Below are positions 47,958 through 61,052 of a stretch of 64,000 nt of DNA, one piece after another (the first letter of the stretch is position 1; every line of letters starts with the position of its first letter). The notes below the pieces were generated by a model. That model made no database searches, was not told the DNA's origin, and worked only from the letters and a program-made list of their open reading frames with translations. The DNA lies in contig OX419757.1 in the NCBI GenBank assembly GCA_948567375.1, positions 14,522,974-14,586,973 of the forward strand, written 5' to 3'. Origin of the DNA: Lunularia cruciata (taxonomy: Eukaryota > Streptophyta > Marchantiopsida > Lunulariales > Lunulariaceae). Both the position numbers and the translations under genes were made by a program.

Positions 47958-50193
47958 AAATTATACTTATCACATTATTGGTATACACTATTTTAATTTT
48001 TAAAATTTTAATAATTTTTATTATTAATGAAAATTAAGGATCATTAGAATTTATTTTAAAATAAGTATTTATCAATTAATACAAATCTAAAATTAATATT
48101 CAATCATTGATAAGTATCAATTTACAATAAATTTAAAATATAATCTTTATCTATAATTTTAATATTTAATAAACTTACAACATGATATTACATTCAACGA
48201 GAATTTTTACCATAAAATTATTCCTAAAATTTTCACACAATGATCCCTGGCGACGGAACTAGGAAGCAAGTATTGCATTAATAAAAAATTTCCAAATCTC
48301 ACTTAACCAACTCGACAACTTTTACTTGGTGCATTCTAGTAACCCTATAAAGTATTTTTTATTTTATGTGTTTATTTAATTATTTTTATTATTTTTATTT
48401 TTATTTTTTTGATTTCATGAGGAAGAAAAAAAGAAACAAGGTTATTATGTAAAATGTTTTGGAACAAGGTCATGTGAAATTCTAGCCGAAATAAAGTTAT
48501 ATTTTGAAATTCCTTTCATCATAAATATGATCTTAATAGTTTTAAGTGGAATTTTCCAAACTGCACTACTTAAATACATGATTCTCCAAAATACCCCTTT
48601 TCATTATAAATTTTAATGACTCACCATTCACCAGTCATGTTACTCTGCATCCTTTGGCGGAGTACTATTGTGGAGTTGTGTGAGTTGAAGCGGCCGTGCT
48701 TGGACAGCATTATGGTAATACTTTAGAGGAGAAAAAGGCGACCGCGTAGGTAATACTTTAGATGCGTGAGGCCTTTTCGAGAATATTTCTTTTTTAAGTA
48801 GAGAATTTTGGAGAATTCACTTACTTTCAAATTTTATAAATCTTACTACAAAATCTTGTTTTTGCATGTCGTTATTTCAAAAATATTCACAAAATGATCT
48901 TCTTCTTCTTTTTTCGTCAAAAAATAAAAAACATACATACAAGTATTAAATATTTAATAAATACTAGCTTATATGCTTGTTAAACTTTATTAAATTTTTT
49001 GGAGAGATGAGTTGATTATGTGAGATTTTGAAATTTCTCAACAATAGAATGCTTGTTATTACAGGAGTATAAAGAAAAAAAATCAGTGTCATTTTGTGAG
49101 TTTTGGAAAACAAAGTCATTTTGTGAAATCCCAGCTGAAACAGGTCTCCTAATACTAATACTAAAATACCAATACAAGAATGTTGGAATCAATACAAGAA
49201 TATATTAATTATTCTTGTATGGTCATCTACTTGCAGGATAGTAATATAGCATATTTTATTAAGATACTTATTTGATCAAATCTAAATGATAAATTAGAAA
49301 TTTAACCATTATAAACTATCTCATCAAAATATGACTTACTTCATAAATTTTTTAATATTATTAGTATTTATTCACTCATCTAACTGGACCTTAAGTTTAT
49401 TTCAAAATTAATTATATTAAATAAATAAAAATAGTTATTGTAAAAAATTATAATTCTAAATATAGACCATGCACTTTACATAACTTGATTTTGATGCTGA
49501 CAATATTGCCTTTGAAGCTCTTCACCATCTTCCAAATGCAACGGAGCTTTATGTTAGTTTCAGGGCATTTTTATAATTTATAATTCTATTTTCAAAACTT
49601 GTTTTAACTTCTTTTTCTGTTTACAGGTTGACAAATAGGAGTTTGTATAAGAACTATATTTTATATAAATTATTTAAAGATTGAGTGTTTGGTGTTATGT
49701 ATATACATATATATTATTTTTCTGTATAAATAAAATTTTATATTGATAAAATATGTGAAATCACTACTTAAATTCATTTTCATCTTGAATATATACACTC
49801 ATACATATTTAACTTCTTGTGTTTTAAATTTGCCAATAGATAGATATAAAGTCCAATCTCACTTCTAAACTTCTTTGGATCGCTTTCCAGTTTGATAAGA
49901 ATAATAATGATTAAAAACTTGGTGAAAAACTGCAGATATCTTTAAGTTTTCCTTGTTAACCATGGTGATAATATTAAATATTTTTAGTTTGGTGAAAATA
50001 AATTTTATTATTTTATTATTTTTCCTATTCAAATTATCATTTTATTGAGTCTTATATCCATACATTTAATAAGCATTAAGATGATATATTAAAATAGCTT
50101 TGATAGAAAAACCAATTAGAATTCACCTAACATTGTAATAAATGAAATGATACAATAGTCAACATATAGAAGATAGAAGATAAAAGATATCAA

Positions 50194-50218
50194 ATAGAAG
50201 ATATCAAATATCTTCTAT
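50194..50218. repeat. Perfect 11-base inverted repeat with 3-base loop
   Basis: ATAGAAGATAT and ATATCTTCTAT are exact reverse complements separated by CAA. Upstream lie two further imperfect AGAAGATA copies (50165-50192), so the palindrome grew from a short tandem repeat. Confidence 0.8.
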
Positions 50219-53200
50219 ATTAAAAATAAAATTTTATTTATAAAATATTGTTATTATGTAACAACAAGTTAGAAAAATACATATCTTAATTATTTCAAGA
50301 TAAATGCGGGCTTAGATACTCAATTCAATCAAATACTTAAATATATCTCCTTGAAGTATACTTCTTCCTTTCAAGTAAAAGCAAAATCCTCTACACATAG
50401 AGTAGATATATGTATTTCCTTTTTTCTCTCTTCTTAACTCTCTTTTTTCAATCATTCATATTTACAGAATAAATTGACATTTTTTAAGAAACCACTTTAC
50501 TTTTTCTCCATGTGGAACTCATATTTTTAATGGATTTACTACTGCTGACTCTTTGATATCCTAAATCCATCTCTAATAAAATCCTTCTTACTATGTTTAG
50601 CCTTAGCTATATATTTCTACTCTACTTTTATTACACATACTCTATCTAGGATCTAAGATGAGTTTGTTGACATCATTATTTATGATATTGATCTCTATTT
50701 AGATCTTCTTGGTTTATTGAGTAATTTTATTAACCTTTTTTTATTAAATATTATATTCTAACAATATATATTTCATAAAAAAAAAAATAATAATAATCTA
50801 GAATCATCCTTATCCTTATCTTTCTTTTCTTTCCTTCTTCAATAATTGCAAATTTTCCATGATTGTTAAATAAATCATTCTTTAATTTTGGATAACCTTG
50901 AAGTAGATATACTAAAATTTGGATAAGATATTTATTAATCTTTATAAGTGAATATTGGATATAATGATTGCATTTCTCGTAAGACCTATACTTTATTATG
51001 ATTCTACTCTATTTGTAACTTAGGTAGGATTGAAGACTTCTACAAATTGAAGTTCAAACATAAGATGTACCTTAATGTCACTTTCTCTTCTTTAAATATT
51101 GAATCATCATCCCTCAATATCAATCAGCATTCTTCATGTGGATTCAGATATTGTATTGAAGAGAAACACAAGTAATACTCTAGTCAATGAATTCATTTGC
51201 ATGTCTTGACCAACTATGATTAACTTTTCACTCATAATTAATTTCATCTAAAATCATATTCTTCACTTCATCTAAAAATCTAAACTTAACTTCACCTAAA
51301 AAAAATTTGTTAAGTACTTAACTAGCTAGTATCCTTTACTATATTAGACCTCTAATTTAATTTTGACTAAATAAAGATTGTTTCACTATCTACTCTCAAT
51401 AATTAGCTAAACTCTAAATAAGATAAGAGGTTGACGGAACTCCATTAGCTCTATTTCTTATCATGAGGAGTATTTTAATCCACATTATGAGCCTATCATC
51501 CCATGTACTACTATACTTTATTTGCAATTTAGAGGAAATTTTTACCTCATCATCAACTTTTATCATTTACTCCACCATTTATAGGAGAAGTTTTAAATTC
51601 TTAAATTAGGTCTATCTCTATGGTTTGTATAATTAATTAATTTAAGTGTTACATTGCAAAGACTTATAAATACACTTCCGTATTGCTTTATCTAGATTCA
51701 ATTATTGTTTCAAAACACTCAAAAGGTTAATTATTGATATTTTGGATTACAATTTTAGATTATCCATTGTAATTTGTATTCATAATCCCTAGATTCAAAT
51801 ATTTTTTTGTAATCATAAGGTTCAGTTCTTCTTCTCTTAGTTGCTTATCTATCAAATATATCTCCTTTAATAACTCAGATGTTAGTTTTTTATTCTGTAG
51901 ATCATTATTATACATCTTAGCTTCCATAGTTCCAAAACATAAGCTTGAATATATCTCATGAGGAGGATTGTAACTTAAATGTCACTTCATCCATATTTTT
52001 GGTTTCTATATAATGCTTCATGATAATCCACATTATATAACTCATAATCAATGTATTCATAATGATTTAATTATGAAATATTTGTCTTATAAGCACTTTA
52101 CTAGATATAGATTTTATACAAAGACTTAAAAACTGTATAGATATATATTGGTTAATTTTTTGCATAGAGATTGACTCGGATAGACTAGTACTTTTGGATA
52201 GTTCAGCCAGTTTTAGTGGTTGATTATTGGTTATTGATAATCCATAGTGGACTCTCCTCAATTTTAATTTTTCATCATCTTTGTTGCTGCCTCGCTCTTT
52301 TACATTATCCATTTTTCCTTTCGTTTAAATATTAAGCAAGATGTATTACATCTTTATATTGTCTACTTGTTAACACAAGGTATGGGAAACATAAGCTTTT
52401 CATCATTTCCGAAGAGGATAGATTTTTTACCTATAAGCAAGAAGTTAGGGTCTTAGGAATATAAACGAATAGAGGGATCTTTGATACGCGAGAGTTTCGA
52501 CCATTATCAGAATATGAGAGTGGAAGAACCAATGGATGGATGGGATGGATAGTGGAGTTTATAAGCCAATTAACATCCCATTGTAGAATCCATATAATAT
52601 CCAAATAAATTTTATTACTAAATTTTGGTGTGAACTCAACTCAACAAATCATGAACTTGCTAATTCTGATTACTTTTCATGTATCATTTATGGATAAGAA
52701 TGGACATTTATGGATCCTATAATTAACACTTTTTTAAGCTTTACTTTGAAGTGCAATATTAACCACCCATAGATTTGTAATTCATTTTCTTGCAACAGCA
52801 TAAAAGTTTGCATTTTGTAAAAGAAAGGCTCTTTCTCTTATCTTATGTTATAGTTGACATCTATAATACATTCAATCAATTCTTCTTTCCCCCTCTTTTC
52901 TTCTATCCTTTGTACTGGTTCTATCCTTTCTCCTTTTCTCTCCTATTTTATTCAATTTTAGTGTTCTAATCTTAAATTTCCTTCCAATATTATATATTTT
53001 ACGCTAAATAAAAATTATTTAACCAAAGTACATGTAATGTAATATTAATTACAAATCCAAATAATCAGATACAGTTTATCAAAGAATTATGAGGCCAACT
53101 TAAGCTATCTTTAAAGCGTTTCATCATGTGAGTATCTGAATATGCTTTTTGGTTGACTTATCTTCATAAATATGTTTACTCACCAACTAAAAATAACCTA

Positions 53201-54611
53201 GTGGAAGATTTGCAGTAATACTCTTAGATGTCAAAATACCATATTCAAAATTTTGGATATCTAACCGCTAATGACAAATAGTAGGCACAAGTTACTGACT
53301 TTTGTCAAAATCTATGAGTTCTTTTCGAATAGCGTTATTTACTTCGTACATTTGAACTTCAACCAAGGGTAGCTAAGCTTTAGTGAGGCTTGGTAAAGCG
53401 AAAATGGAGTAGGCTAGTTGAACTGAATTTAGGTAAATTAGTGTAATGCTAAGGTAGTAAGTTATTTTTCATATAGTCTCATCAGAAGTCCATATAAATG
53501 GAGTTCAACAAATAATACGTACCGCTAACCATGTAATTTTACATGGTTAATAAATACATTTCAACTGCCATATAAAGATACTTTGCCTTACTTTACTTTC
53601 CATTCCGCCAGGAGCGCTCTTGATAGTGGTTCTTGATACCTATTATCTATCCAATATTATGTCACCGGATACTATCACGATGAAAGGTTTCAAACTCTAA
53701 ATTACTACATTTTTCCTGTTTTCAGTATTCATTTTGATTGAGACTTATAAATTACAGACGTTGACATGATCCAATCGTGTCCGATGAATTTAGATAACAT
53801 ATGTACATTGACTATTTTATGGGGTAAATATAGAGAGCTCGTCAATAGGTACATATGCATATAAGTAGATCAGAGTATCATTACTAGATTGGATAATTTA
53901 AATAAATTGTAATAACAATTTTGGATTACATAACCTAATGGTACATACACATCAGGAAGCTTACAATAATTATAAGATGAGAAAAAATTTATTCTCTTAA
54001 CCATTAAAGTTTAGGAATAAGTATTTTGGTTTTTAGGTATCATAAAACATACACATCAATCTATCTTTTTCTTATTTCTGAAAATTATTTCAGTTTCTCT
54101 TGTTGACATTGTCCTTTATGGGACAATAAGTAATGTTAGAATGTGGATTTTATCCTTTGGGAAGACGTTCATCATTGCCTCTAAAATATATTCTCATCAT
54201 AATTATATTTTAAGTGATATATAAATTTCAGAAAAATGGACATTCATTGTTGCATTTTGAGATTGTTTCCTGATTTTGAATGGCCACGATGATTTTCTTC
54301 AAATCATAAGAACATTGTAAAATTTGCGCACATTAGTTTCAATTCAAAGTCAGTTTCATTTACCTATCTCCATTTTATAAATGTGGTATCCATGCCACGG
54401 AAAGTGTCCTTGTATCTATTTTCCCACTTAGACCATAACTATAATGGTCTCAACGTTTTCAATTTTCAGCAGGTTGCTCGTTCAGGAGTCCTCAAACGAG
54501 TAATTGTACACCTTTCTATATATTTCTAGCTCTCATTCGGCCCTCAACAGCCTCCTAGACTACAGTAAACACCCTTACTCTATCTACCATGAAAGACTTG
54601 GTGTTCAATAG

Positions 54612-54713
54612 ACCAAGGTGGAGGCTATTGCATGTATTCCTTGGTCTACAAATGTGAGTAGAGTGCAAGAGTTCATTGGGTTGGTGAACTTCTATAGCAT
54701 ACATGTTAAAGGA
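54612..54713 (+). pseudogene. Small fragment of a Ty3/gypsy reverse transcriptase (RNase H connection region)
   Basis: One frame reads TKVEAIACIPWSTNVSRVQE then FIGLVNFYS. This is the conserved connection after the gypsy RT palm: K-V-E-A-I, P-x-x-V-x-x-V-Q-E-F, G-L-x-N-F-Y. A TAG stop precedes it and the match ends after about 34 codons. It is an isolated relic at the edge of the AT-rich block. Confidence 0.7.
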
Positions 54714-57399
54714 CAAAGTAGACACTAACTTGAGATCTTGATGTAACGACTAGCGGCTCTTGGCTTGCTAGTTTAGCTGGGCCAGATTCAGATTTCGTAA
54801 AGAAAGACACAGAGCAACACGTTTCCGAACCTAAGGTTGAGTAGTCGATCGAAACGACGCCGGCAAAGATAAGATACTGAGATCTCGAAGCGGTGGACAG
54901 GGGCCGTAGGACTAGCTCGCTAGTTTAGTCGGGACAGCATAAGGTCGTAAAAGTTTGTGTCTGATAACTGGTGACCTTGGCCACCAGTCCAACCAGTCCA
55001 ACGGGTGTTTTTGCTGCACCGTTTCTCCCACGACATATTGGGGGTTTCAGTTGAGCGCCTATGGTTTTCGTAGCAATTTTCTTCATTGTGGATGGGAGGT
55101 CGTTAAATTTCTATGGGATACGGTGCAGATTACCCAGAAGTTCAATGGGACTCTATCCATGTTTGTAAATTTTGGAATTCTTTGGTTAGTTATTCATATC
55201 CAAAACTTGTTTTGAAAATCTTCTACATGTGTTTTTATAGATCTCTTCATTGGGAAAACAATTATCCGTAGGTGGTATGTCCATTGGAATTGATGAGTGG
55301 TCATTCCACCCCTCTAGCCATTTCATAAATTTCTCGAACTGAGACTCTGTATTGTTCTGGAAGTCCGTAATTTGTTATTTGATTCTTGCTGACTGGTAAT
55401 AACAAAGGCCAGGAACTTGAAGGCTGAAATCGCAGTTCAGCCCAGAAACTTTGGGTGTCTTATCGAGTTTTATAGAGTACTGACCGCATGTGGTTTATCT
55501 TGTGTGAAGTTATGAAAAGCTTGAAGCGCAAAACATCTCAGAAATGATGAACAATCTATCATCCCCGCAGTTCCGTACAATATGAAGAACTTTGATCGCA
55601 TCTACGAGTTGGAATTCGCCATAGTGCCTCATATTACCCTAGCCATGTTTACGTCACCACAATCCATATCCAGATCCAGATTGTGATGTTTCAAGTAGAA
55701 GTAGAACATTTCCTCTTAGAATGACATTGCTTACTTCATCCAGAGAACGAATGCTATAGTGAAATACGATATTGGTATCGCTTCCACGACCGACGCGCAA
55801 TGTTAAGCACGTCTGAGTGTGGTTGCGTCTTCTTGCCAAGCTTTGGATATGGCTAAGTCCAATTTTGCCTAGTTTAGCGTACACGCTCGGCGAAAGAATG
55901 CAAGGAAACTGACTGTACTCCATCTTCCGGTGCACCTCAAAGCTCGCTCCGCAGACTCAAACTGAAAATTGTCATATACACGATAAGAGTCACATAAGAA
56001 AGACATGCTCAGTGTTATCGCTCTAAGAATGTAAAATACTCCACAGAACAAGTCCAACAAACTACCCTAACAGCGTATAGGTAGCCATAGTCTATGTTCC
56101 CCTTCCAGTGTTTCACTCACTGTAAGAGGTTGGATCCGAGAAACCGAGAAAGAGAGAGATCCTCGAAACGAAACAGAGGCAGCCAAAAGTGGCGACATTT
56201 GAGTTACATATTTCGATTTGACTTGCTTCTCAATTATGGATTGGACTCTTCTTGCCCTATTACCCTAGAAGTACGATTTTCTAAGATGCAGCTGGTGTAA
56301 AAGACACACACAACAATCTCATCTGCTGCGTCAGATGATTTCAGATGAGAACATGGCAAGTCAGTGAAGAAGCTCCCAAGCCGTTCGTTCATTTCCCACC
56401 AGGCCCGGGTTTACACCCCGAAGCAAATGTCTCTTATCGTACAGTAGTTAGCTGCACGTACTTTTTAAGCTTTAGAGCATCTCGTGCCTGGAATACGGAT
56501 CATGGATTGGCCAGGGTTTAGAAGTTTTGCATTCCTTTTCTTCCTGACTTTATGAGCGGAGATTTGAAGTAGGACAAAGTCAAATGAATCACAGTGAGAA
56601 CTGACGTGTGATATGGTAGAGGAACCTGGACAGAAGCCCAAAAGGCGAGATTCCAACGCGGTTTACAAAGAGCTCTCTGCCCAATATGATATGTTACAGC
56701 AGTGACAGTGAAAGTCAATTTGAAGCACTCCATGTCGTTGTTTTACTTTCTTGTGTTCTTCTATTGATGATTTTCATTTCAATGATGTGCACATGGACGG
56801 CTGGCACAGCCAAACGTGTCACGCAGTCGACGAGATATTTTTTGTCCTTGAAATCTAGTTTGATGAGCTTAATCACTTACATGCTAGGCATGTACGATCA
56901 AGCAAGTTGTTAGAGTAGAAGAACCAGCCATTTAGGATAGTTTAATGAAAAAGAAAGTAAAGCAAGGTAAGGATAGCGCAAAATAGGAAAAAGAGCACAA
57001 GGCATCCGAGGGGGGAAATAACCGCAAACTCCCAAACCAATGGAACATGCCTTAATCATCTAGATCGCATAAAAGCCAAACAGTTTACTGCTGAATCGAA
57101 AAAATCCTCTGAAGAAATATCAGGTAGGAAGAATGAAGGATGGAATTGTGTTCAAAGTGAAAAACATCCCATTGTTGTTGAGCAAAATTGTTATAACCCC
57201 TTATCTCAAAGAAGACGATCAAATGATGATAAAGATACACAAAAACCTCCCATGCCAAAGATCCAAAAGCATACAAGGCTAGTCATGATACATAGTAGAT
57301 TCTCCATACCGATGGAGGTATTAATTGCCTTTTCCCTTGCTTGTATATTTACTTGTGCTTAAGACTCTTCTTTTCTTGTAGGGGTTAGCAACCACTACA
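54714..57399. other. Intergenic DNA of mixed composition, no gene seen
   Basis: Composition is more balanced than in the AT-rich block. Overlapping short frames occur on both strands (for example 55654-55935 - and 56686-56913 +), none with a family signature or a coherent splice pattern. A diverged single-copy remnant cannot be excluded. Confidence 0.4.
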
Positions 57400-57807
57400 C
57401 TAAACAATATGTATCTCTCATCAATGGGAGGAAAGGGAACGAGAGAATGAGAAAGGAGATCCGGATATTCTAGAATTTTAGAGAGCTCATATGCATATCT
57501 CACAAGAGTCAATAGTCAATTCTGTTCATTTTTCAATTTCGGTTTCATGAGTATCGAGATTGAAGGCTATGGAGAATTAAATAGAAAATTATGAGAACTT
57601 TTAGGTTTTTTAGGTTTAGAGTGACTACTTCACATTGAGATTGATGGGTCTGGAATTTTTAATTTTTAATCTCTTGGTTTTCATAATGGAGTTCCATGGA
57701 AACCTAGTTTGAAAAATTTTGAGAGTTTTGAATTTTTGAGATGGAAATTGAAAGTTATGAGAGTTTATGGTTTTTAGGGTTGGAGAGATTTTATAAACTC
57801 ATGTGAG

Positions 57808-58113
57808 TTGGAATGTGAGGGGTTGTGGTTTTGCATGTATGGGGAGATATGGAGAAGAGCATCACACGTTACTAGTGTTATTCTTGTGCTAGCCATGGCT
57901 ACACTTCCCCATGCGGGGCTGCCTAGAGCAGCTCAGGATACACCATACCCGGTGTGTCATCAATGCTTTGCCTTGCAAGGAGTAAAGATCCATGTAAGAA
58001 AGATGCATAAGGACTACGATTGGAACCACTTGGGATGCTCATGTGAGGCAAGCAACCACATCAACAATGGTGAGACTTGGGATTACACATGTTTCCTCTA
58101 TCCCTTTGTTTGA
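57808..58113 (+). pseudogene. N-terminal zinc-finger region of the LINE-like element
   Basis: An open 101-codon frame holds CHQCFALQGVKIHVRKMH at 57955-58008, which fits C-x2-C-x8-H-x4-H, a C2H2-like finger. It is followed by a Cys/His-rich stretch (CSCEASNH, then WDYTC) that might form a second metal site. N-terminal fingers before an RT are known from non-LTR clades such as R2 and CRE, where they bind target DNA. Placement in such a clade is inference. Confidence 0.5.
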
Positions 58114-58899
58114 TCATGCTAGGGATACCAATCGAGTCATGGAAGTTGTTAGCATCTTAGGCGGGTTGTATTGTGGAGTTATTTGAGACTAGTTTTTTGT
58201 ATCCATGTCTATTCCATAGGCTAATTTTTACACTCCATGATGAGGCTAGAAAAGCTTTTTGCCTACCACTTGATTTTTTAGCACATGATCCTTGGGACAA
58301 GTTAGCATGGTTCTTATTCCTCTTACTCCCTCGATGATGCCTTTGTTATGCTAGATGGCAATGTGCGTGCCATAGAGAGATAGTTGTTTGATTTCATCAA
58401 TTTTGAGTGGGAGATTGGGCCACCCTACAAGATGAGTCAATTAGAGCTACATGTTTTAGGAGAAAAATTCTACTACAAAATACCATATAGTCCACTTGAT
58501 TACATAGGTATAGGACATTGGGTCATGAAAGAGAGTTTAGTCTAGTAGCATGAGCGCTACACCCCTTGACTATGGCTAGTCTCACTGATGAGACTATCTC
58601 TTCCCTATGCTCACTCCATCCTATGGCAAGAGAGGGAGTACCATTCAAGGTCTTGGATTATCAGCCTGAGCAGCTTTTATATCTTAATAGGTTGCTTTTT
58701 GCATAAGCATTGTGCACTATTCCTTGCCTCACCGCTCCTCTCCTCAAGAGGCTTGTCAAGGATGGAATATGAGCATCATAGATATTGCTTTCAGGCATGT
58801 GATCCTTATTAAGCTATTTTAGGTGGCTACAACAATAGCAAGGGGAGATATTCCTACGTCAATTAGTCAAGTGTTAGGGGCTAGTCAACTTCTCATCAT

Positions 58900-59802
58900 A
58901 GAGAAGGACACGGGGAGCATTAGACCAATTGCTATTGGAGAGATCTTTTTGTGTTTGCTTAGCCACACCATTGTCCTTCACCATCAATCTCACTTTTGAG
59001 AGCACTTCAGTCCACATCAGTTTGGAGTAGCTACAGCTGAAGGTTGTGAGGCTATTTCCCTAGGCATCAAGGCACTCTTAGATATCCGTCTAGAGTGGAT
59101 TGTCATGTAGGTGGATGTTGAGAAAAAATTTAATAGTGTCTCTTGGGCATCTATCTTTAGAGAGCTTACAGAGGTTGAGAAATCCTTGGCGAGTCTCATT
59201 CCTTTTGTGTGGTTGCTATATGGCTCTCCTACTTCCCTTTACTACCAGCATGGGTGGTCACAAGAGGGAGTCACCATCTTGGAGTAAATTGTCAATACTC
59301 ACCAAGGAGATCCTTTAAGGGGACCTTTGTTTGCCATGGCTCACTTCAAAGCTTTCTTATCTACAACTTTGGCCATGTTAGGTTATGTATTTCCCTCCTT
59401 AGCCAATGATACACACATTGTGGGCCCCGTAGATTAGATTAGGCAAGCCTTTGATCACTTTACTATCAAGCTACATCTTGTAAGCTTGAGAGTCAAGGTG
59501 TCAAAGTGCAAAGCATGGTCCTCTTTATGTATCCCTTCCCACCTTGAGCTTCCAAAGGTGTGTGTTACACTTACATATGGACTATGTATTGTTGGAGTGC
59601 TAGTAGGATCTAAGGATTTTGTCACATGCTTCTTAAACGTTGCGCTTGCAAAGGATATTCTCCATGTAGATGACCTTCCTCTACTAGGAGATCCACATGT
59701 GGCTTTTGGTATACTCTCCTCTAGTATTGCCCATAGATTGACTTACCTTTTTTTACATGATTCCTCCTTCCTTGACTTTCCTATCATGTTTGAGAGCTTT
59801 TG
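58900..59802 (+). pseudogene. Reverse transcriptase domain of the LINE-like element
   Basis: Recognisable RT stretches are IRPIAIGEIF, then HQFGVATAEGCEAISLGIKA, VDVEKKFNSVSW (motif A region), HQGDPLRGPLFAMAHFKA (QGDPL, motif B, at 59300-59344), and FPSLANDTHIVGP (59387-59425). KVSKCKAWS and DDLPLLGDPHVAFGILSSS follow. The catalytic A-D-D box expected in motif C reads A-N-D here (59402-59410), a single G-to-A change that removes one metal-binding Asp. The remaining stops include TAG in place of expected Gln after VIVM and in VGPVD-I. Confidence 0.75.
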
Positions 59803-60549
59803 ATAGGAGGATCATGGGAGTCTTTGGTGATATCAATGGACTAGGAACATGTAAGTGTGTGATTTTGCACAAAGATATACATCTCTACTAGTATTTTTTG
59901 GAGGGGTAGGATTATTATCTATGGAGGAGATAGCACTTATAGTGTTTTTGGGTAGTTGTGCTCTCTTGGCAACCCTACTTTCCTTCCATGTTGTGGTTGC
60001 TGATAGGCTAGTTTAAGAGACTTATATGACCGAAGTGGAGGAGGAATCCTTTTCTCTCCATGTGTTATTGTGTTATTGTGGCATACAAGAGATGGTCTAT
60101 CTCCATAGGCACATGAGGATCTTCCATCCTTTGCTTTGCTACCATCTGATTGGACCAAAGGTTTGTAGTCTTCCTTGATGGAGCAATAATGTCAACATAT
60201 GCTACATTCTCTCTTTGTTGACTCATCCATTCCTTGGGCCACTAGAGCACATCTTTGTTGTTGCTCCAGCAAGGGTGTAGGCTCTTGGATCCTAGCTCAA
60301 CCGTGCATTAAGGAATCCTAACTTGCACAAGCCACTTTCTCTACAATGATGAGGTTTTGCCTAGGTTTGGTCCACCAATCTACATCTTTGTTACTCACTT
60401 GTGGGTGTGGTTCTACACTAGATGCAGCAATGGTCCATATGACATAGTGCCCTCATGGAGGACAGAGGATAGCTACCCATGATGCCATCATGGATATTTT
60501 GTTTTTTATGGCACAAGAGAGTGGATACCTTGATTTGAGAGAGCATTCA

Positions 60550-60860
60550 TATTCTTTGTAGATGACACGTGTTAGAGTAGACTTTTACTTGGTCCGAGAT
60601 GATCAGGTGTTAGTGGCAAATGTTGTGGTTATGGACCCTATGCATGATGTAGTTTTGGAGAGAGTGATTACTCATCCTTTTGGATGGGCAGCAAGCAGTG
60701 CAATAACATGCAAGGTCTCCTAAGTATAGGGGTATGCAACAAGGTCACCTCCTTGTTCCTCTAACCTTGGAGGTATAGGAGCAATGGACATGGCATTAAA
60801 CATATTTTTTAGGGAGTGCATGAGAGCTCATCATATAAAATGCCAAGTACCACTCTCACT
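60550..60860 (+). pseudogene. Conserved C-terminal domain of the LINE-like element
   Basis: Shared with copies A (19580-19900) and B (39915-40190). The shared core is V-x-V-DP followed by V-x-x-x-x-I-x-H-P-x-G-W-A-A-x-x-A-x-x-x-K-V-x-K-Y, then LFVPLALE-YGAMD. Three diverged copies conserve this core, so it was under selection in the living element. The spacing of acidic residues and the K-x-x-K-Y recall restriction-like PD-(D/E)XK endonucleases that follow the RT in R2-type elements. That assignment is tentative. Confidence 0.45.
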
Positions 60861-61052
60861 CTCATACTTTGTAGCATATTTTAGATAACGTGTGCTTATT
60901 GCTCTATAGAGAGCATTGGATGGTGCAATCCGTAGGAGAGAAATCACTCTAGGTGATGCTTCTTTGTATGCTCTGGTAGTTTGTAGACTTTCTAACTTAC
61001 ATAGCTTGGATATCTCAGGTGCAATAGGGCCAATTTCTCATATCAATACTAC

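Larger units (their letters stand above)
47480..54597. other. Very AT-rich block, no gene recognised
   Basis: About 7.1 kb of strongly AT-rich sequence with dense ATTTA/TAAAT runs and stops in every frame. It contains a (TTTTA) pentamer run at 47934-47957 and a perfect 11-base palindromic arm pair at 50194-50218. The longest open frame is only about 80 codons (52067-52312, -). There is no RT, transposase, tRNA or organelle gene that I can name. The borders are sharp on the gene side. It could be heavily deaminated transposon DNA, a matrix-attachment-like region or foreign DNA. Confidence 0.55.
57400..61052 (+). mobile_element. LINE-like retroelement with C2H2-like finger and reverse transcriptase, decayed, longest copy
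   Basis: The longest of the RT-family copies in the window. Collinear fragments lie at 25.7-27.2 kb (5' part) and 18.4-20.1 kb (3' part). Order: leader, finger-containing N-terminal region (57808-58113), spacer, RT (about 58900-59800), C-terminal domain (about 60550-60860). There is no gag, protease, integrase or LTR. The 3' end is interrupted at 61053 by an LTR element precisely where the other copies continue into the terminal inverted repeat. Stops and frameshifts are frequent, so it is inactive. Confidence 0.68.

Noticed and set aside
47480-54597. AT-rich block as an organelle DNA insertion
   Set aside because: No plastid or mitochondrial gene, rRNA or tRNA sequence could be recognised in it.
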